Positions 1 through 9,103 of a stretch of 64,000 nt of DNA are shown in pieces (within the stretch, counting starts at the first letter, position 1; the number at the start of each line of letters is the position of its first letter). The DNA lies in assembly GCA_020637895.1 (NCBI GenBank), contig JACKJP010000002.1, forward strand, positions 620,001-684,000, in the 5' to 3' direction. Both the position numbers and the translations under genes were made by a program. Under the pieces are notes generated by a model. The model saw only the letters and a list, made by a program, of their open reading frames with translations, was not told the origin of the DNA and ran no database searches. The stretch comes from Rhodobiaceae bacterium (GTDB lineage: Bacteria; Pseudomonadota; Alphaproteobacteria; Rhizobiales; Tepidamorphaceae).

Positions 1-422
1 GCTCAAACGCGTAATATTATTGCTCAACAATACGCTTCGCCCGCCCGATGGGCCTGAATTCAAATGAGGCTGAGTGCGCGATGATTTTGTCTCAATGGCG
101 CGCATGAGAGTGCATCGCAGCCTTGATCCGGCGCCTTGACGCCCGCATCCAACAAGACGCCTAGGCGCCAAATGCGGCAGGACTGCGCCATCGCGGCAAC
201 GTGGCGCCATGAATCCTGCAAGGCTGATGCGTGGCGGCACTTAACCACTTCTTTACCACGATCGTTAACGATCCCTTGTGCCGGTATCCGGCGATTTGCC
301 GTTTCCCGCCAGGTCAGGGACGGAAGCGCTGGCGCCGACAAAGATATTGCCCAAGGGCCGCAAAGCCGGTTCCAACCTGAGAAAACAGCCTCCCGACGCG
401 TTCACGCGCGGCGGGCCTGGAG
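1..422. other. Non-coding 5' region of the PodJ-like gene
   Basis: No reading frame here looks like a real protein; the open frames on both strands have shadow-like composition. The only structure I see is a cluster of CtrA-like half sites near 241-269, annotated separately, about 155-180 bases upstream of the next start codon. A neighbouring gene may end left of the window, but nothing in these bases shows its stop. Confidence 0.5.
241..269 (+). promoter_or_regulatory. CtrA-like half-site cluster
   Basis: Two direct copies of an 8-mer, TTAACCAC at 241 and TTTACCAC at 252, start 11 bases apart, giving TTAA-N7-TTTA. A GTTAAC lies at 264-269. The cell-cycle regulator CtrA of alphaproteobacteria binds TTAA-N7-TTAA and TTAACCAT-type half sites, so this is one base from the consensus. 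It lies upstream of a PodJ-like polarity gene, a class that is cell-cycle controlled in Caulobacter. Binding here is inferred from motif and context. Confidence 0.4.
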
Positions 423-3400
423 ATGAAGATGCCGTCCAGCGCCGCGTGGAAACCCCGCAGACCCAGCCGCTCCGCCTTCAATGAAGACGACCATTCGGAT
501 GGCTCCCTGCGCCAGTTGCTGACCCGATCGTTGCGCGAGATGGCAGGGCGCGAGGAACCGGGCGCCTACCGCCGCGCGACGAGCGCAAACCGGCAGCTCG
601 CTGGCGCATTGCGTCGTCACCTCCACATGCTCGAGGCATCCGCGCATCAGCCTTCCGGCTATTATGATGATTTCGATTTTGACGACTACGATGATCCGCG
701 CGACCGCGCGCTGGAGCATCTGGCGGAAGAAAGCCGGCTGACCCGTCAGGCGCTCTTTGCGATGGCAGATCGGCTGGAGGAGCGACTTGGCGGCGCAAGG
801 TCCGTTCCCTCACCGGCGACGCCGGCAGAGCCCGCCGCCGAACTCGATCCGCGCGAAACCGAAATTGCCGCCCTTCGTGCCATGCTGGACATGCTCGAAG
901 CGCAACAGGCGCCGGCCAGCGACGAGTTCGCCGCATCGGATCTCGCATCACAGGCTGAGCCGGCATTTCAAGCACCGGCGTCCGAAGCATCGCCGATCGG
1001 CCATCCAAGCGACGAGCGCCTTGCCCGTCTGGAAGATCGCCTCAACCAGATCGCCGAAGCGATTGTCGCAAAGACGCAGGCCGAGACCGGTCCTACGTCC
1101 GGAAGCCAGATCGAAGCCTCGATCCGGCGCATCGCCGATACGCAACAGGCGATAAGTCACAATATCGGCGAGACCGACGAACGGTACCGCGCGACGCTCG
1201 ATGAGCGGCTCAACGCGCTGGCAAGCCGAATCGAATCCAAAATCCAGCAGGAAAACACCCAGGAGGCCATCGGCGGCCTGGAGCGCGAACTCCGCGAGAT
1301 GTCTGATCGCCTTGCGCAGCCGGACGTCGATCTTGGCGGGCTGGTTTCGGAAGTCCGTTCAGTCGCCGACAAGATCGATGCGATTCCCGCGCATTCGGAG
1401 AGCGCTTTCCGTCGGATCGCCAGCGGACTGGCCGAACATATCGATTCGTCGTCCTCCGCGACGATCAGCACCCTGCGCGCCGATATCGAGAAAATTCACG
1501 CCTCGGCACCCGCGCCGGACGTCAGCTCCATCGAGCATGCGATTGCCGACATTGCCCTGCGGCTCGATACCGCAGGTCAGGCCGAACTCGGCGCGCTGCG
1601 CGACGAGATTGCTCAGATGCGCAGCGAAATCCACAATAGCGGGCGTGTCGACCTTACCGGCATCGAGGGATCGCTCGCACTTCTGCTGCAGAAGCTGGAC
1701 GAGCGCCCGGCCGAGCCGGCGCGCGCCGACGATACGGCCGTGCTCGCCGCGGTCGAGCGACGCATCGCTCAGCTGTCAGAAGATATCGCCAATGTACGCG
1801 CCGCCGACGCGACGCCGTCGCAGATCGAACCGCTGCTGACCGACCTTGCCCGGCGTATCGATGCCAGCCGCGCCGACGCCGTCGAGGCCGCGCGTCAGGC
1901 AGCCGAAGCGGCGGCAGGAAAGGTCATGGCAACGCCTGCCGGCGATCCGGCCCCGGACAAGGCGCTGATCGGCGCCCTGCAGTCGGAAATTCGCCAGCTG
2001 CGTCAATCGAGCGACCAATCGGACCGGCGTACGCAGGATACGCTGGAAGCGGTTCATGACGTTCTGGGAAAGATCGTCGATCGTCTGTCGGACATGGAGC
2101 GTGACGTCGTCGCCTCCGCGCCGGGCATGGAGCCGGCAAAGGAACGCAAGTCGGCCATGGCGCCCGCGCTGCCGCCTGCCGAAACCCTGATAGCGACCGC
2201 CGAGCCAGCGATGCCTGCGGCAACGGAACGCAAGACGATGCCAGGCGCGCCAACCAACACGCCGGCCGGAGAAACCTCTCCCTCATTGAAGGACGATGTC
2301 CCGCTTCCGCCCCGCATGGCGCGCCATAGCGAAGAGACCGTCAGTGCCGTCGAAGCGTCGGCCAGCGTCGAAAAGAACGAAGACAAGACCGATTTCATCG
2401 CCGCAGCGCGCCGTGCGGCGCGAGCAGCGGCGGCCGAGGAAGCCGCGACCGCGAACGATCTTCCCAAGGGCCTCGCCCGTCTGCTGCGTCGCAAGGCCAA
2501 GGAAACCGATGCGCTCGCTGGCGACATGGGCACGGCAACGCCAGCGGAGCGGAAAGATCCTACTCCCGATCGCACCAAGCGCGTCGCGCGCGGCGCGGAA
2601 AAGGCCGAAACCGTCAAGGATGCGCCCGTTTCCAAGCGTGAGCGTATCGTTGCCGGTGCCGCCGAAACGCCAGCCAATCTCGTGGCCGACGTTCGAAGTG
2701 AAGAGACCGAAAAGCCCGCCGGCTCGCGCAAGACGATCGTCTACGGCATGTCGATCTTCCTGATCCTGATGGGCAGCTGGCAGGTCTACCGCATGTTTAC
2801 CGGGCCCAAGACGCCGCCGGCTCCCGCCGCAGTCTCGGCGCCGCAACAAACCGCGCCCGCGACGCAGACGCCCCCCGCGGCAACCGACAGCGCACCGACC
2901 GGGCGGCAGGGCGAGGACACGGCTGCGCCCGACAAGCAGTCGTCGATCGGCACGCAGGGCACGCCGCGTCAGATCGAAATCGGTCAGCTGCCAAAAGTCT
3001 CCGACAAGGTCGCAGCGACAGATGGCAGCGCGCTGAAGAGCGACGACGCAACCGCGACAGCCACGGTGCCGCCGCGCCTTGCTGATCTGCCGACAAGCCT
3101 GCCGCTTGGCCTGCGCGAAGCGGCAGCCGGTGGCGACATGCTCGCCCGCTATGAGATCGGCACCCGGTATGCAGAGGCACGGGATGTCCCGCAGGATCTG
3201 GAGAAAGCCGCGCAATGGTTCGAACTTGCGGCCGCCCAGGGCCACGCTCCCTCCCAGTTCCGGCTCGGCGGCATGTTCGAGAAGGGCAATGGCGTGCCCA
3301 AGGACAACGAACTGGCCAAGATCTGGTACGAGCGCGCGGCCGAAAAGGGTAACCGCCGCGCAATGCACAATCTTGCGGTTCTTCTCGCGGACGGTTCAGC

Positions 3401-3935
3401 CGGAAAGCCGGACTATCCGGTCGCCGCGGACTGGTTCCGCCGCGCGGCGGAATTCGGCCTGCGTGACAGCCAGTACAATCTCGGAATCCTGTATGCACGC
3501 GGTATGGGCGTGGGTCAGGATCTGAAGGAATCCTACAAATGGTTCTCCATCGCCGCCGCCGCCGGCGACACGGAGGCGAAGGGCAAGGCCGACGAACTGG
3601 CCCGTCGCATGGACCCGCAGAGCGTCGCGCAGGCCAAGATCGCAGCGAATGGCTGGCAGGCACAGCCGCTCGACGAACTCGCCAATTCAACCGATACCGG
3701 CGAAGCGCCCTGGAACCGCGAAACGACCGCGTCCATTCCGCTCGACGGCCCGGCTCTGATCCGCGAGGCGCAGCAGCTTCTGGGCCAGCTCGGGTATGAC
3801 GCCGGAGACCCTGACGGCATCGCCGGTCAGCAGACCCGGAATGCGGTCGTTGCCTTCCAGAAGGAAGCCGGCCTGACAGCCAATGGCAAGATCGACCCGT
3901 TCCTGATTGATGCCCTTCGCAAACAACCCCGCTAA
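423..3935 (+). CDS. PodJ-like polar localization protein with Sel1 repeats
   Basis: A 1170-residue bitopic membrane protein. Residues about 95-720 are long, charged and heptad-like (coiled coil) with Ala/Pro-rich linkers. One transmembrane helix lies near 770-790, followed by a Pro/Thr/Ala-rich stretch. Four Sel1-type TPR-like repeats occupy about 895-1065, and a C-terminal peptidoglycan-binding-1 domain about 1108-1170. This order (cytoplasmic coiled coil, single membrane pass, periplasmic Sel1 repeats, wall-binding domain) is that of Caulobacter PodJ, which organises a cell pole and is processed in the periplasm. The ATG at 423 is weakly supported by a ribosome site, and the ATG at 429 is an alternative. 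The gene stands alone, with CtrA-like sites upstream. The polar role is inferred from architecture. Confidence 0.85.
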   Translation: MKMPSSAAWKPRRPSRSAFNEDDHSDGSLRQLLTRSLREMAGREEPGAYRRATSANRQLAGALRRHLHMLEASAHQPSGYYDDFDFDDYDDPRDRALEHLAEESRLTRQALFAMADRLEERLGGARSVPSPATPAEPAAELDPRETEIAALRAMLDMLEAQQAPASDEFAASDLASQAEPAFQAPASEASPIGHPSDERLARLEDRLNQIAEAIVAKTQAETGPTSGSQIEASIRRIADTQQAISHNIGETDERYRATLDERLNALASRIESKIQQENTQEAIGGLERELREMSDRLAQPDVDLGGLVSEVRSVADKIDAIPAHSESAFRRIASGLAEHIDSSSSATISTLRADIEKIHASAPAPDVSSIEHAIADIALRLDTAGQAELGALRDEIAQMRSEIHNSGRVDLTGIEGSLALLLQKLDERPAEPARADDTAVLAAVERRIAQLSEDIANVRAADATPSQIEPLLTDLARRIDASRADAVEAARQAAEAAAGKVMATPAGDPAPDKALIGALQSEIRQLRQSSDQSDRRTQDTLEAVHDVLGKIVDRLSDMERDVVASAPGMEPAKERKSAMAPALPPAETLIATAEPAMPAATERKTMPGAPTNTPAGETSPSLKDDVPLPPRMARHSEETVSAVEASASVEKNEDKTDFIAAARRAARAAAAEEAATANDLPKGLARLLRRKAKETDALAGDMGTATPAERKDPTPDRTKRVARGAEKAETVKDAPVSKRERIVAGAAETPANLVADVRSEETEKPAGSRKTIVYGMSIFLILMGSWQVYRMFTGPKTPPAPAAVSAPQQTAPATQTPPAATDSAPTGRQGEDTAAPDKQSSIGTQGTPRQIEIGQLPKVSDKVAATDGSALKSDDATATATVPPRLADLPTSLPLGLREAAAGGDMLARYEIGTRYAEARDVPQDLEKAAQWFELAAAQGHAPSQFRLGGMFEKGNGVPKDNELAKIWYERAAEKGNRRAMHNLAVLLADGSAGKPDYPVAADWFRRAAEFGLRDSQYNLGILYARGMGVGQDLKESYKWFSIAAAAGDTEAKGKADELARRMDPQSVAQAKIAANGWQAQPLDELANSTDTGEAPWNRETTASIPLDGPALIREAQQLLGQLGYDAGDPDGIAGQQTRNAVVAFQKEAGLTANGKIDPFLIDALRKQPR

Positions 3936-4086
3936 AGGCAGCAAATTCGGGCGTTTTACTTGACAACCGGCCATTCTGGGTATCTGACCGAAAGGCGGGG
4001 CGTTTCGTTGTAACTGACCGTTCGTGGTGCGCCGGTTTCAGCCGGTTCGATACCGTCGGGTTGTGTGTGCCGGATCCATCTCGACC

Positions 4087-5007
4087 ATGGATATATACCT
4101 GCCGATAGCTGAAATCTCGCTCAACATGGCGATGTTGTTCGGGATCGGCTGCGCGGTCGGGTTCCTGTCCGGAATGTTCGGTGTCGGCGGCGGATTTCTG
4201 ATCACGCCGCTGCTCATCTTCATCGGCGTTCCCTCCGCCGTCGCCGTTGCGACCGGTTCAAATCAGGTCATTGCCGCATCGGTCTCGGGAGCGCTCGCCC
4301 ACTGGCGCCGCAAGTCGATCGATTTCGGTCTGGGACTGGTCCTGCTCGTCGGCGGTATCGGCGGTTCGATCGCCGGCGTCTGGCTGTTCAAGATCCTGCG
4401 CGAGAGCGGCCAGGTCGATATCGTGGTCGGACTTGCCTATACGGCCTTTCTCGGCGTCATCGGTATCCTGATGCTCAACGAGAGCGTTCGCGCGATCCGC
4501 CGCAGCCGCAAGGGCGCGCTGCCGACATTGCGGCGGCCCGGCCAGCACAACTGGATACACGGGCTTCCGGGCAAGGTCCGGTTCAAGCGCTCACGGCTTT
4601 ACATCAGCGTCGTTCCGGTGCTGCTGGTCGGAGCCAGCGTCGGTGTCCTCGCCGCCATCATGGGCGTCGGCGGCGGCTTCATCATGGTCCCGGCCATGAT
4701 CTATCTTCTGCGCGTGCCGACGAACGTGGTTATCGGCACATCGCTGTTTCAGATCATTTTCGTCACCGCCATCACGACCGTGCTCCATGCGGCCGCGAAC
4801 GGGACGGTCGACATCGTGCTCGCCTTCGTGCTGATGGTCGGCGGTGTCATTGGTGCGCAGTTCGGCGCTCAGGCCGGGCAAAGGCTCAAGGCCGAGCAGA
4901 TGCGCGCGCTGCTCGCGATGCTCGTGCTGATCGTCTGCGTCCGGGTCCTGTTCGAACTCGTCGCGCGGCCGGACGACCTCTTCACCCTATCAGTGATCGG
5001 GCCATGA
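4087..5007 (+). CDS. TauE/SafE-family sulfite or sulfonate exporter-like protein
   Basis: A 306-residue polytopic membrane protein with the two-fold repeat of the TauE/SafE family. The glycine-rich signature GMFGVGGGF appears near residues 33-41 and recurs as IMGVGGGF near 195-202, each at the end of a helix. Family members move small sulfur-containing anions, but the substrate here is not shown. I chose the ATG at 4087 because its product begins in the usual family way; an in-frame GTG at 4024 would add 21 residues without hydrophobic character. The stop overlaps the next start as ATGA, so the two genes are probably translationally coupled. Confidence 0.85.
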   Translation: MDIYLPIAEISLNMAMLFGIGCAVGFLSGMFGVGGGFLITPLLIFIGVPSAVAVATGSNQVIAASVSGALAHWRRKSIDFGLGLVLLVGGIGGSIAGVWLFKILRESGQVDIVVGLAYTAFLGVIGILMLNESVRAIRRSRKGALPTLRRPGQHNWIHGLPGKVRFKRSRLYISVVPVLLVGASVGVLAAIMGVGGGFIMVPAMIYLLRVPTNVVIGTSLFQIIFVTAITTVLHAAANGTVDIVLAFVLMVGGVIGAQFGAQAGQRLKAEQMRALLAMLVLIVCVRVLFELVARPDDLFTLSVIGP

Positions 5008-5780
5008 TCATGCGAAGCGCGACCGGATGGCTGGCACTCCTCATTGGGTTCGTTCTGACATGCCTGCCGGCACGCGCTGAAAAACTGGTCCTGACCGTTT
5101 CCGACGATACGATCGAGGTGACATCGAGCTTTTCGGGCGCCGGGATCGCGCTTCTCGGTTCCATCCAGCGCGACAGCCAGACTGTCTCGCGGCAGGCCGG
5201 ATATGACATCGTCATCGCGGTGCGCGGGCCCAAGGAAAATATCGTCACGCGAAAGCGCGAACGCGTGGCCGGCATCTGGGTCAACCGCAGCTCGGTGCGC
5301 TACTACGGGGTTCCCTCGCTCTACATCGTCTCATCAACGCGGCCGCTTGAGGATATCGCTTCGCCTGGCGTTCTCGCGCGCGAATCTCTTGGTCTTGCAA
5401 ACGCCGCCGGACAGACGCTGAGCCGCGCCTCGGAAGCCGATCTTGCCCAGTTCCGCGAAGCCACGATCCGGCTGAAGGAGAAAGAAGGGCTTTACGTGCA
5501 GGAGACGGGAAAGGTGGCGATGATCGGCGGGACCCTGTTCCGCACGCGCATCGACCTGCCCGCGAACATGCGCACCGGCCACTACGAAGCGACCGTGTAT
5601 CTCTTCTCCGGCGGCGCTTTGGTCGCGCAGGACTGGGTAGGTTTCTATGCGGCCAAGCGCGGATTTGAAGCCACGGTCAGCGATCTGGCCCAATACGATC
5701 CGCTGACATATGGCATCATCGCCGTAGTGCTTGCCGCGATGACCGGCTGGGTTGGGGCGTTCCTGTTCCGGCGCGACTAG
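5004..5780 (+). CDS. TIGR02186-type predicted membrane protein
   Basis: A 258-residue protein with an N-terminal signal peptide (about 1-24, ending AARAE-like after a Leu-rich core), a periplasmic beta-rich middle and one C-terminal helix (about 235-256) followed by a short FRRD tail. I recognise the alphaproteobacterial family TIGR02186, which commonly follows a TauE-like exporter. No catalytic motif is visible and its biochemical role is unknown. The ATGA overlap with the exporter suggests an accessory or sensing subunit of the same system, which is inference. Confidence 0.75.
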   Translation: MIMRSATGWLALLIGFVLTCLPARAEKLVLTVSDDTIEVTSSFSGAGIALLGSIQRDSQTVSRQAGYDIVIAVRGPKENIVTRKRERVAGIWVNRSSVRYYGVPSLYIVSSTRPLEDIASPGVLARESLGLANAAGQTLSRASEADLAQFREATIRLKEKEGLYVQETGKVAMIGGTLFRTRIDLPANMRTGHYEATVYLFSGGALVAQDWVGFYAAKRGFEATVSDLAQYDPLTYGIIAVVLAAMTGWVGAFLFRRD

Positions 5781-5796
5781 GGGCTGTCCGGCGCAA

Positions 5797-6504
5797 TCAG
5801 TCGGGCCGGAGGTTGCGGCGGCTGAACAGGTAGACCGATTTTTCTCCGATCGCGTGGATCCGCAGGGGCGCAGCAAAGAGCCCGGCAAACGCTTCGTCCA
5901 GCACGTTCAGCCCGCCGGTGAACGCGCCGAAGGCTGGCATGACAAGGCGGCTACCGTCCCCGGCAAAGCAGCGCCGCCGGAACATACGTCCGGCGCTGAC
6001 GATGCGCGCGCACGGGTGCAGATGGCCCGCGATCTCACCAGCTGGCGCACCAAGCCTCGGTTCATGCCGCAGGACGAGCGGTCCCATGACGATTTCGCTG
6101 ACCCGCGTGCCGCCGACGCTGCCTGGTATTTCCGGGTCGTGATTGCCCGATATCCAGATCCATTCCCGCCCCGCTTGAAGCGCGCCTATCGTTTCGACAT
6201 CAGCGCCATGCAGGCGTTCTCCCGCGTAACGGTCGTGAAAGCTGTCGCCGAGCGCAACGACACACCGCGGGTTCAGCCGCGCAATGACCCGCGCCAGCAC
6301 GGCCAGTGTCGCGGCAGTATCATAGGGGGGCAGCAGCGCGCCGCGCCGCGCGTGGGATGAACCCTTCTCAAGATGCAGGTCGGCGACGAGCAGCGTCCGC
6401 TCCTCGGCCCACCACAATGCACCGCTCGGCAGCGGCATGAGCGGCACGCCATTGACGGCCAGCGGATATCCGCTGCGCGAGGCTGTCGATACCTCAGACC
6501 TCAC
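5797..6504 (-). CDS. pdeM: Ligase-associated DNA damage response endonuclease PdeM
   Basis: A 235-residue calcineurin-like metallophosphoesterase. The metal-binding blocks are all present in order: VADLHLEKG, GDSFHD, GNHDPE and GHLHP. This is the set found in PdeM, the nuclease member of the four-gene ligase-associated repair cluster. It starts with GTG at 6504 and overlaps the stop of the upstream helicase gene by 11 bases, so the two are co-translated. With the divergent nuclease and ligase genes it makes a complete cluster. Substrate specificity is known only from family work. Confidence 0.9.
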   Translation of the reverse strand: MRSEVSTASRSGYPLAVNGVPLMPLPSGALWWAEERTLLVADLHLEKGSSHARRGALLPPYDTAATLAVLARVIARLNPRCVVALGDSFHDRYAGERLHGADVETIGALQAGREWIWISGNHDPEIPGSVGGTRVSEIVMGPLVLRHEPRLGAPAGEIAGHLHPCARIVSAGRMFRRRCFAGDGSRLVMPAFGAFTGGLNVLDEAFAGLFAAPLRIHAIGEKSVYLFSRRNLRPD

Positions 6505-8968
6505 CTATAGCCTCCTCGATCAGTTCGTCCGCGCCGAGCGCCAGAAGCGCTTCATTGGCCTCTCCATAGACGGGCTCGCGGCCGATCTCGAGCATGACGG
6601 GGACTGCCAGCGGCGAAACACGCGACAGCGGCTGGTGGATGATGTGTCCGCTGATCCGCTTCAGCATCTGACCGAGGCGCGCGATATCCAGAAGGCCGCT
6701 TGCCGCGTCGGCATATGTTGCCTCCAGCAGGATGTGATCCGGCTCGTGGCTCCGCAACACGTCATAGATGAGATCGGATGAAACCGTCATCTGTCGGCCT
6801 GTCTTCTCCTGCCCCGGATAGCGCCGCTCGATCAGCCCGGCGATCGTGGCGACATTGCGGAATGTTCGCTTCATCAGGTTCGATTCGGCAAGCCATGCGT
6901 CGAGATCGTCGCCGAGCATGTCTTCGTCGAACAGATCGGGAAGCGACAGGCGGCCCGAACCGATCAGCCCGCCATAATCGCCGATGCCCCAGATCGCGAG
7001 CGCGTATTCGGACGCAACGAAGCCGAGCGGACGGGCGCCAGCACGCTCGAGCCTGCGGGTTAAAAGCATGCCGAGGGACTGATGACACAGCCGACCTTCA
7101 AAGGGGTAGCAGACCAGGTAAAACCGGTTGCCGCGCGGGAAGGTCTCGACGAGAAGGTCGTCGCGCCCGGGCAGGCGCGAACGAAATTGCTGGATTTCGA
7201 GCCATTCGCGCACCTGACCGGGAAGCGGTGCCCAGTTCGCCGGATCTGCGAGCATCGCGCGCACGCGGTCAGCGAGATAGGTGGACAGCGGAAACTTGCC
7301 GCCCTGATAGGAGGGAATGCGCGGGTCTTCGCCGACGGCACGGCTGACCAGAGCGCTGTTTTCCGCAAGCCCCTCGAAGCGCAGAACCTCGCCCGCAAAC
7401 ATGAACGTATCGGAGGGCCCGAGCTGTTCAATGAACCATTCCTCGATCTCGCCGAGAACGCGGCCGCCGACTCTGGCCCGGCGGCCTGTGCGAACAAGAC
7501 GCACCTTGAGCATCGGCGCCTCGACGATAGTCCCGACATTCAGCCTGTATTGCTGGGCGACCCTGGGGTTTGCGACGCGCCAGAGACCCTCCGGTGTCTG
7601 TCTGATGCGGGCATACCGGTCATAGGTGCGCAGCGCATAGCCGCCTGTCGCGACGAAATCGAGCACGCGGTCGAAGCGAGGCCGATCGAGGTCGCGATAG
7701 GGCCAGCTACCCGTGATCTCGCCATAGACATCGTCGGCGCTGAAAGGGCTTCCGCAGGCGAGGCCGAGGAGATGCTGGGCAAGGACATCAAGACCGCCCG
7801 TGCGCGGCGGCGGAGAATCCTGCGCTCCTTCCGCCAGAGCCTCGACGGCGGCTTCACACTCCATGACCTCGAAGCGGTTTGCCGGCACCAGCACCGCGCG
7901 CGATGGTTCATCGAGCCGATGGTTGGCGCGTCCGATCCGCTGGGCAAGGCGGCTTGCCCCCTTCGGCGCACCGACATTGATGACAAGATCCACGTCGCCC
8001 CAGTCGATGCCGAGATCAAGCGTCGCTGTTGCAACGACGGCGCGCAGCGTGCCGGCTGCCATGGCCGCCTCGACCTTGCGGCGCTGGCCGACATCAAGCG
8101 AGCCATGGTGGAGCGCAATGGCGAGCCCGTCATCGTTGATCCGCCACAGATCCTGGAAGAGCTTTTCAGCCTGCGCGCGCGTGTTGACGAAGATGAGGGC
8201 AAGACCTGCCCCGGCAACCAGCCGGTAGATATCTTCCAGCGCATGGGCTGCCATGTGCCCGGCCCAGGGAATCCGGCCGCTCGCCTTCATGATCTCGACA
8301 TTCGGGGCAGCGCCTTCCGGCGCCATGACGATGTCGGCGACCGCGGTCCCGCGCCCGGTCTGAGGCACCAGCCAGCCAGCCAGCGCCGGCGGATCGGCCA
8401 CGGTTGCCGAAAGACCAACGGTTCTGAGACCTGGCGAGAACTGACGCAGCCTTGCAAGGCCGAGCGCCAGCAGATCGCCGCGTTTGGAGGTTACCAGCGC
8501 GTGCAGTTCATCAAAGATCACGGTCTGCAGGTTTCCAAAGAGTGTTTCTGCTTCACGCGACGCAATCAGCAGCGCGATCTGTTCGGGCGTGGTCACCAGA
8601 ATATCGGGCGGCGTTCTCTTCTGACGCTGGCGACGCGAGGCGGGCGTATCGCCGGTGCGGGTCTCGACCTTGATATCCAGCCCCATTTCAGCGATCGGCG
8701 CCTCCAGATTGCGGGCTATATCGACGGCCAGAGCCTTCAGCGGCGAAACATAGAGGGTGTGCAGACCGCGGCTTTTCTTCTGCGAGAGCGCAATGAGGCT
8801 CGGCAGAAATCCAGCAAGCGTCTTTCCTGCGCCTGTCGGCGCGATCAAAAGAACCGAGCGCGATGCCCCGGCCCTTTCGATCATCTCCTGTTGATGGCCG
8901 CGCAGTCGCCAGCCGCGACTGGCAAACCAGCGCTCGAAACGATCAGGCAGGGGAGCGGGGGCATCCAT
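6494..8968 (-). CDS. Ligase-associated DEXH-box helicase (Lhr-like)
   Basis: An 824-residue superfamily 2 helicase. Walker A is APTGAGKT near residue 43-50, the DEXH box appears as FDELHAL, motif III-like GLSATVADP follows, and motif VI is QRIGRANHR. The C-terminal Lhr-type region is complete. Length and gene order match the shorter, ligase-associated Lhr branch (Lhr-Core-like) rather than the about 1500-residue E. coli Lhr. It probably remodels DNA ends or translocates 3'-5' in a repair pathway with PdeM, the nuclease and the ligase. The ATG at 8968 lies 135 bases from the divergent nuclease gene, so both arms may share one control region. Confidence 0.92.
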   Translation of the reverse strand: MDAPAPLPDRFERWFASRGWRLRGHQQEMIERAGASRSVLLIAPTGAGKTLAGFLPSLIALSQKKSRGLHTLYVSPLKALAVDIARNLEAPIAEMGLDIKVETRTGDTPASRRQRQKRTPPDILVTTPEQIALLIASREAETLFGNLQTVIFDELHALVTSKRGDLLALGLARLRQFSPGLRTVGLSATVADPPALAGWLVPQTGRGTAVADIVMAPEGAAPNVEIMKASGRIPWAGHMAAHALEDIYRLVAGAGLALIFVNTRAQAEKLFQDLWRINDDGLAIALHHGSLDVGQRRKVEAAMAAGTLRAVVATATLDLGIDWGDVDLVINVGAPKGASRLAQRIGRANHRLDEPSRAVLVPANRFEVMECEAAVEALAEGAQDSPPPRTGGLDVLAQHLLGLACGSPFSADDVYGEITGSWPYRDLDRPRFDRVLDFVATGGYALRTYDRYARIRQTPEGLWRVANPRVAQQYRLNVGTIVEAPMLKVRLVRTGRRARVGGRVLGEIEEWFIEQLGPSDTFMFAGEVLRFEGLAENSALVSRAVGEDPRIPSYQGGKFPLSTYLADRVRAMLADPANWAPLPGQVREWLEIQQFRSRLPGRDDLLVETFPRGNRFYLVCYPFEGRLCHQSLGMLLTRRLERAGARPLGFVASEYALAIWGIGDYGGLIGSGRLSLPDLFDEDMLGDDLDAWLAESNLMKRTFRNVATIAGLIERRYPGQEKTGRQMTVSSDLIYDVLRSHEPDHILLEATYADAASGLLDIARLGQMLKRISGHIIHQPLSRVSPLAVPVMLEIGREPVYGEANEALLALGADELIEEAIGEV

Positions 8969-9103
8969 CCGTCAAGAGGTAGCGGGCGCCGGTGCCTTCG
9001 CCAAGCGCCGACTGAACCGTACCCGTCGCCGGGACGTTTATTGTCATCAGGGACAAATCCATCGAACCTGTCAGCACGGAAGAAAAGGTATTTGCGCCAG
9101 AAG

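Noticed and set aside
9014..9028. LexA box candidate between helicase and exonuclease genes
   Set aside because: The sequence is GAAC-N7-GTCG, two mismatches from the alphaproteobacterial GAAC-N7-GTTC; too weak to call an SOS site.
7082..9103. Upstream extension of the exonuclease frame (about 670 extra codons)
   Set aside because: It is antisense to the helicase gene, which has full domain support; homology to the exonuclease starts only at 9104.
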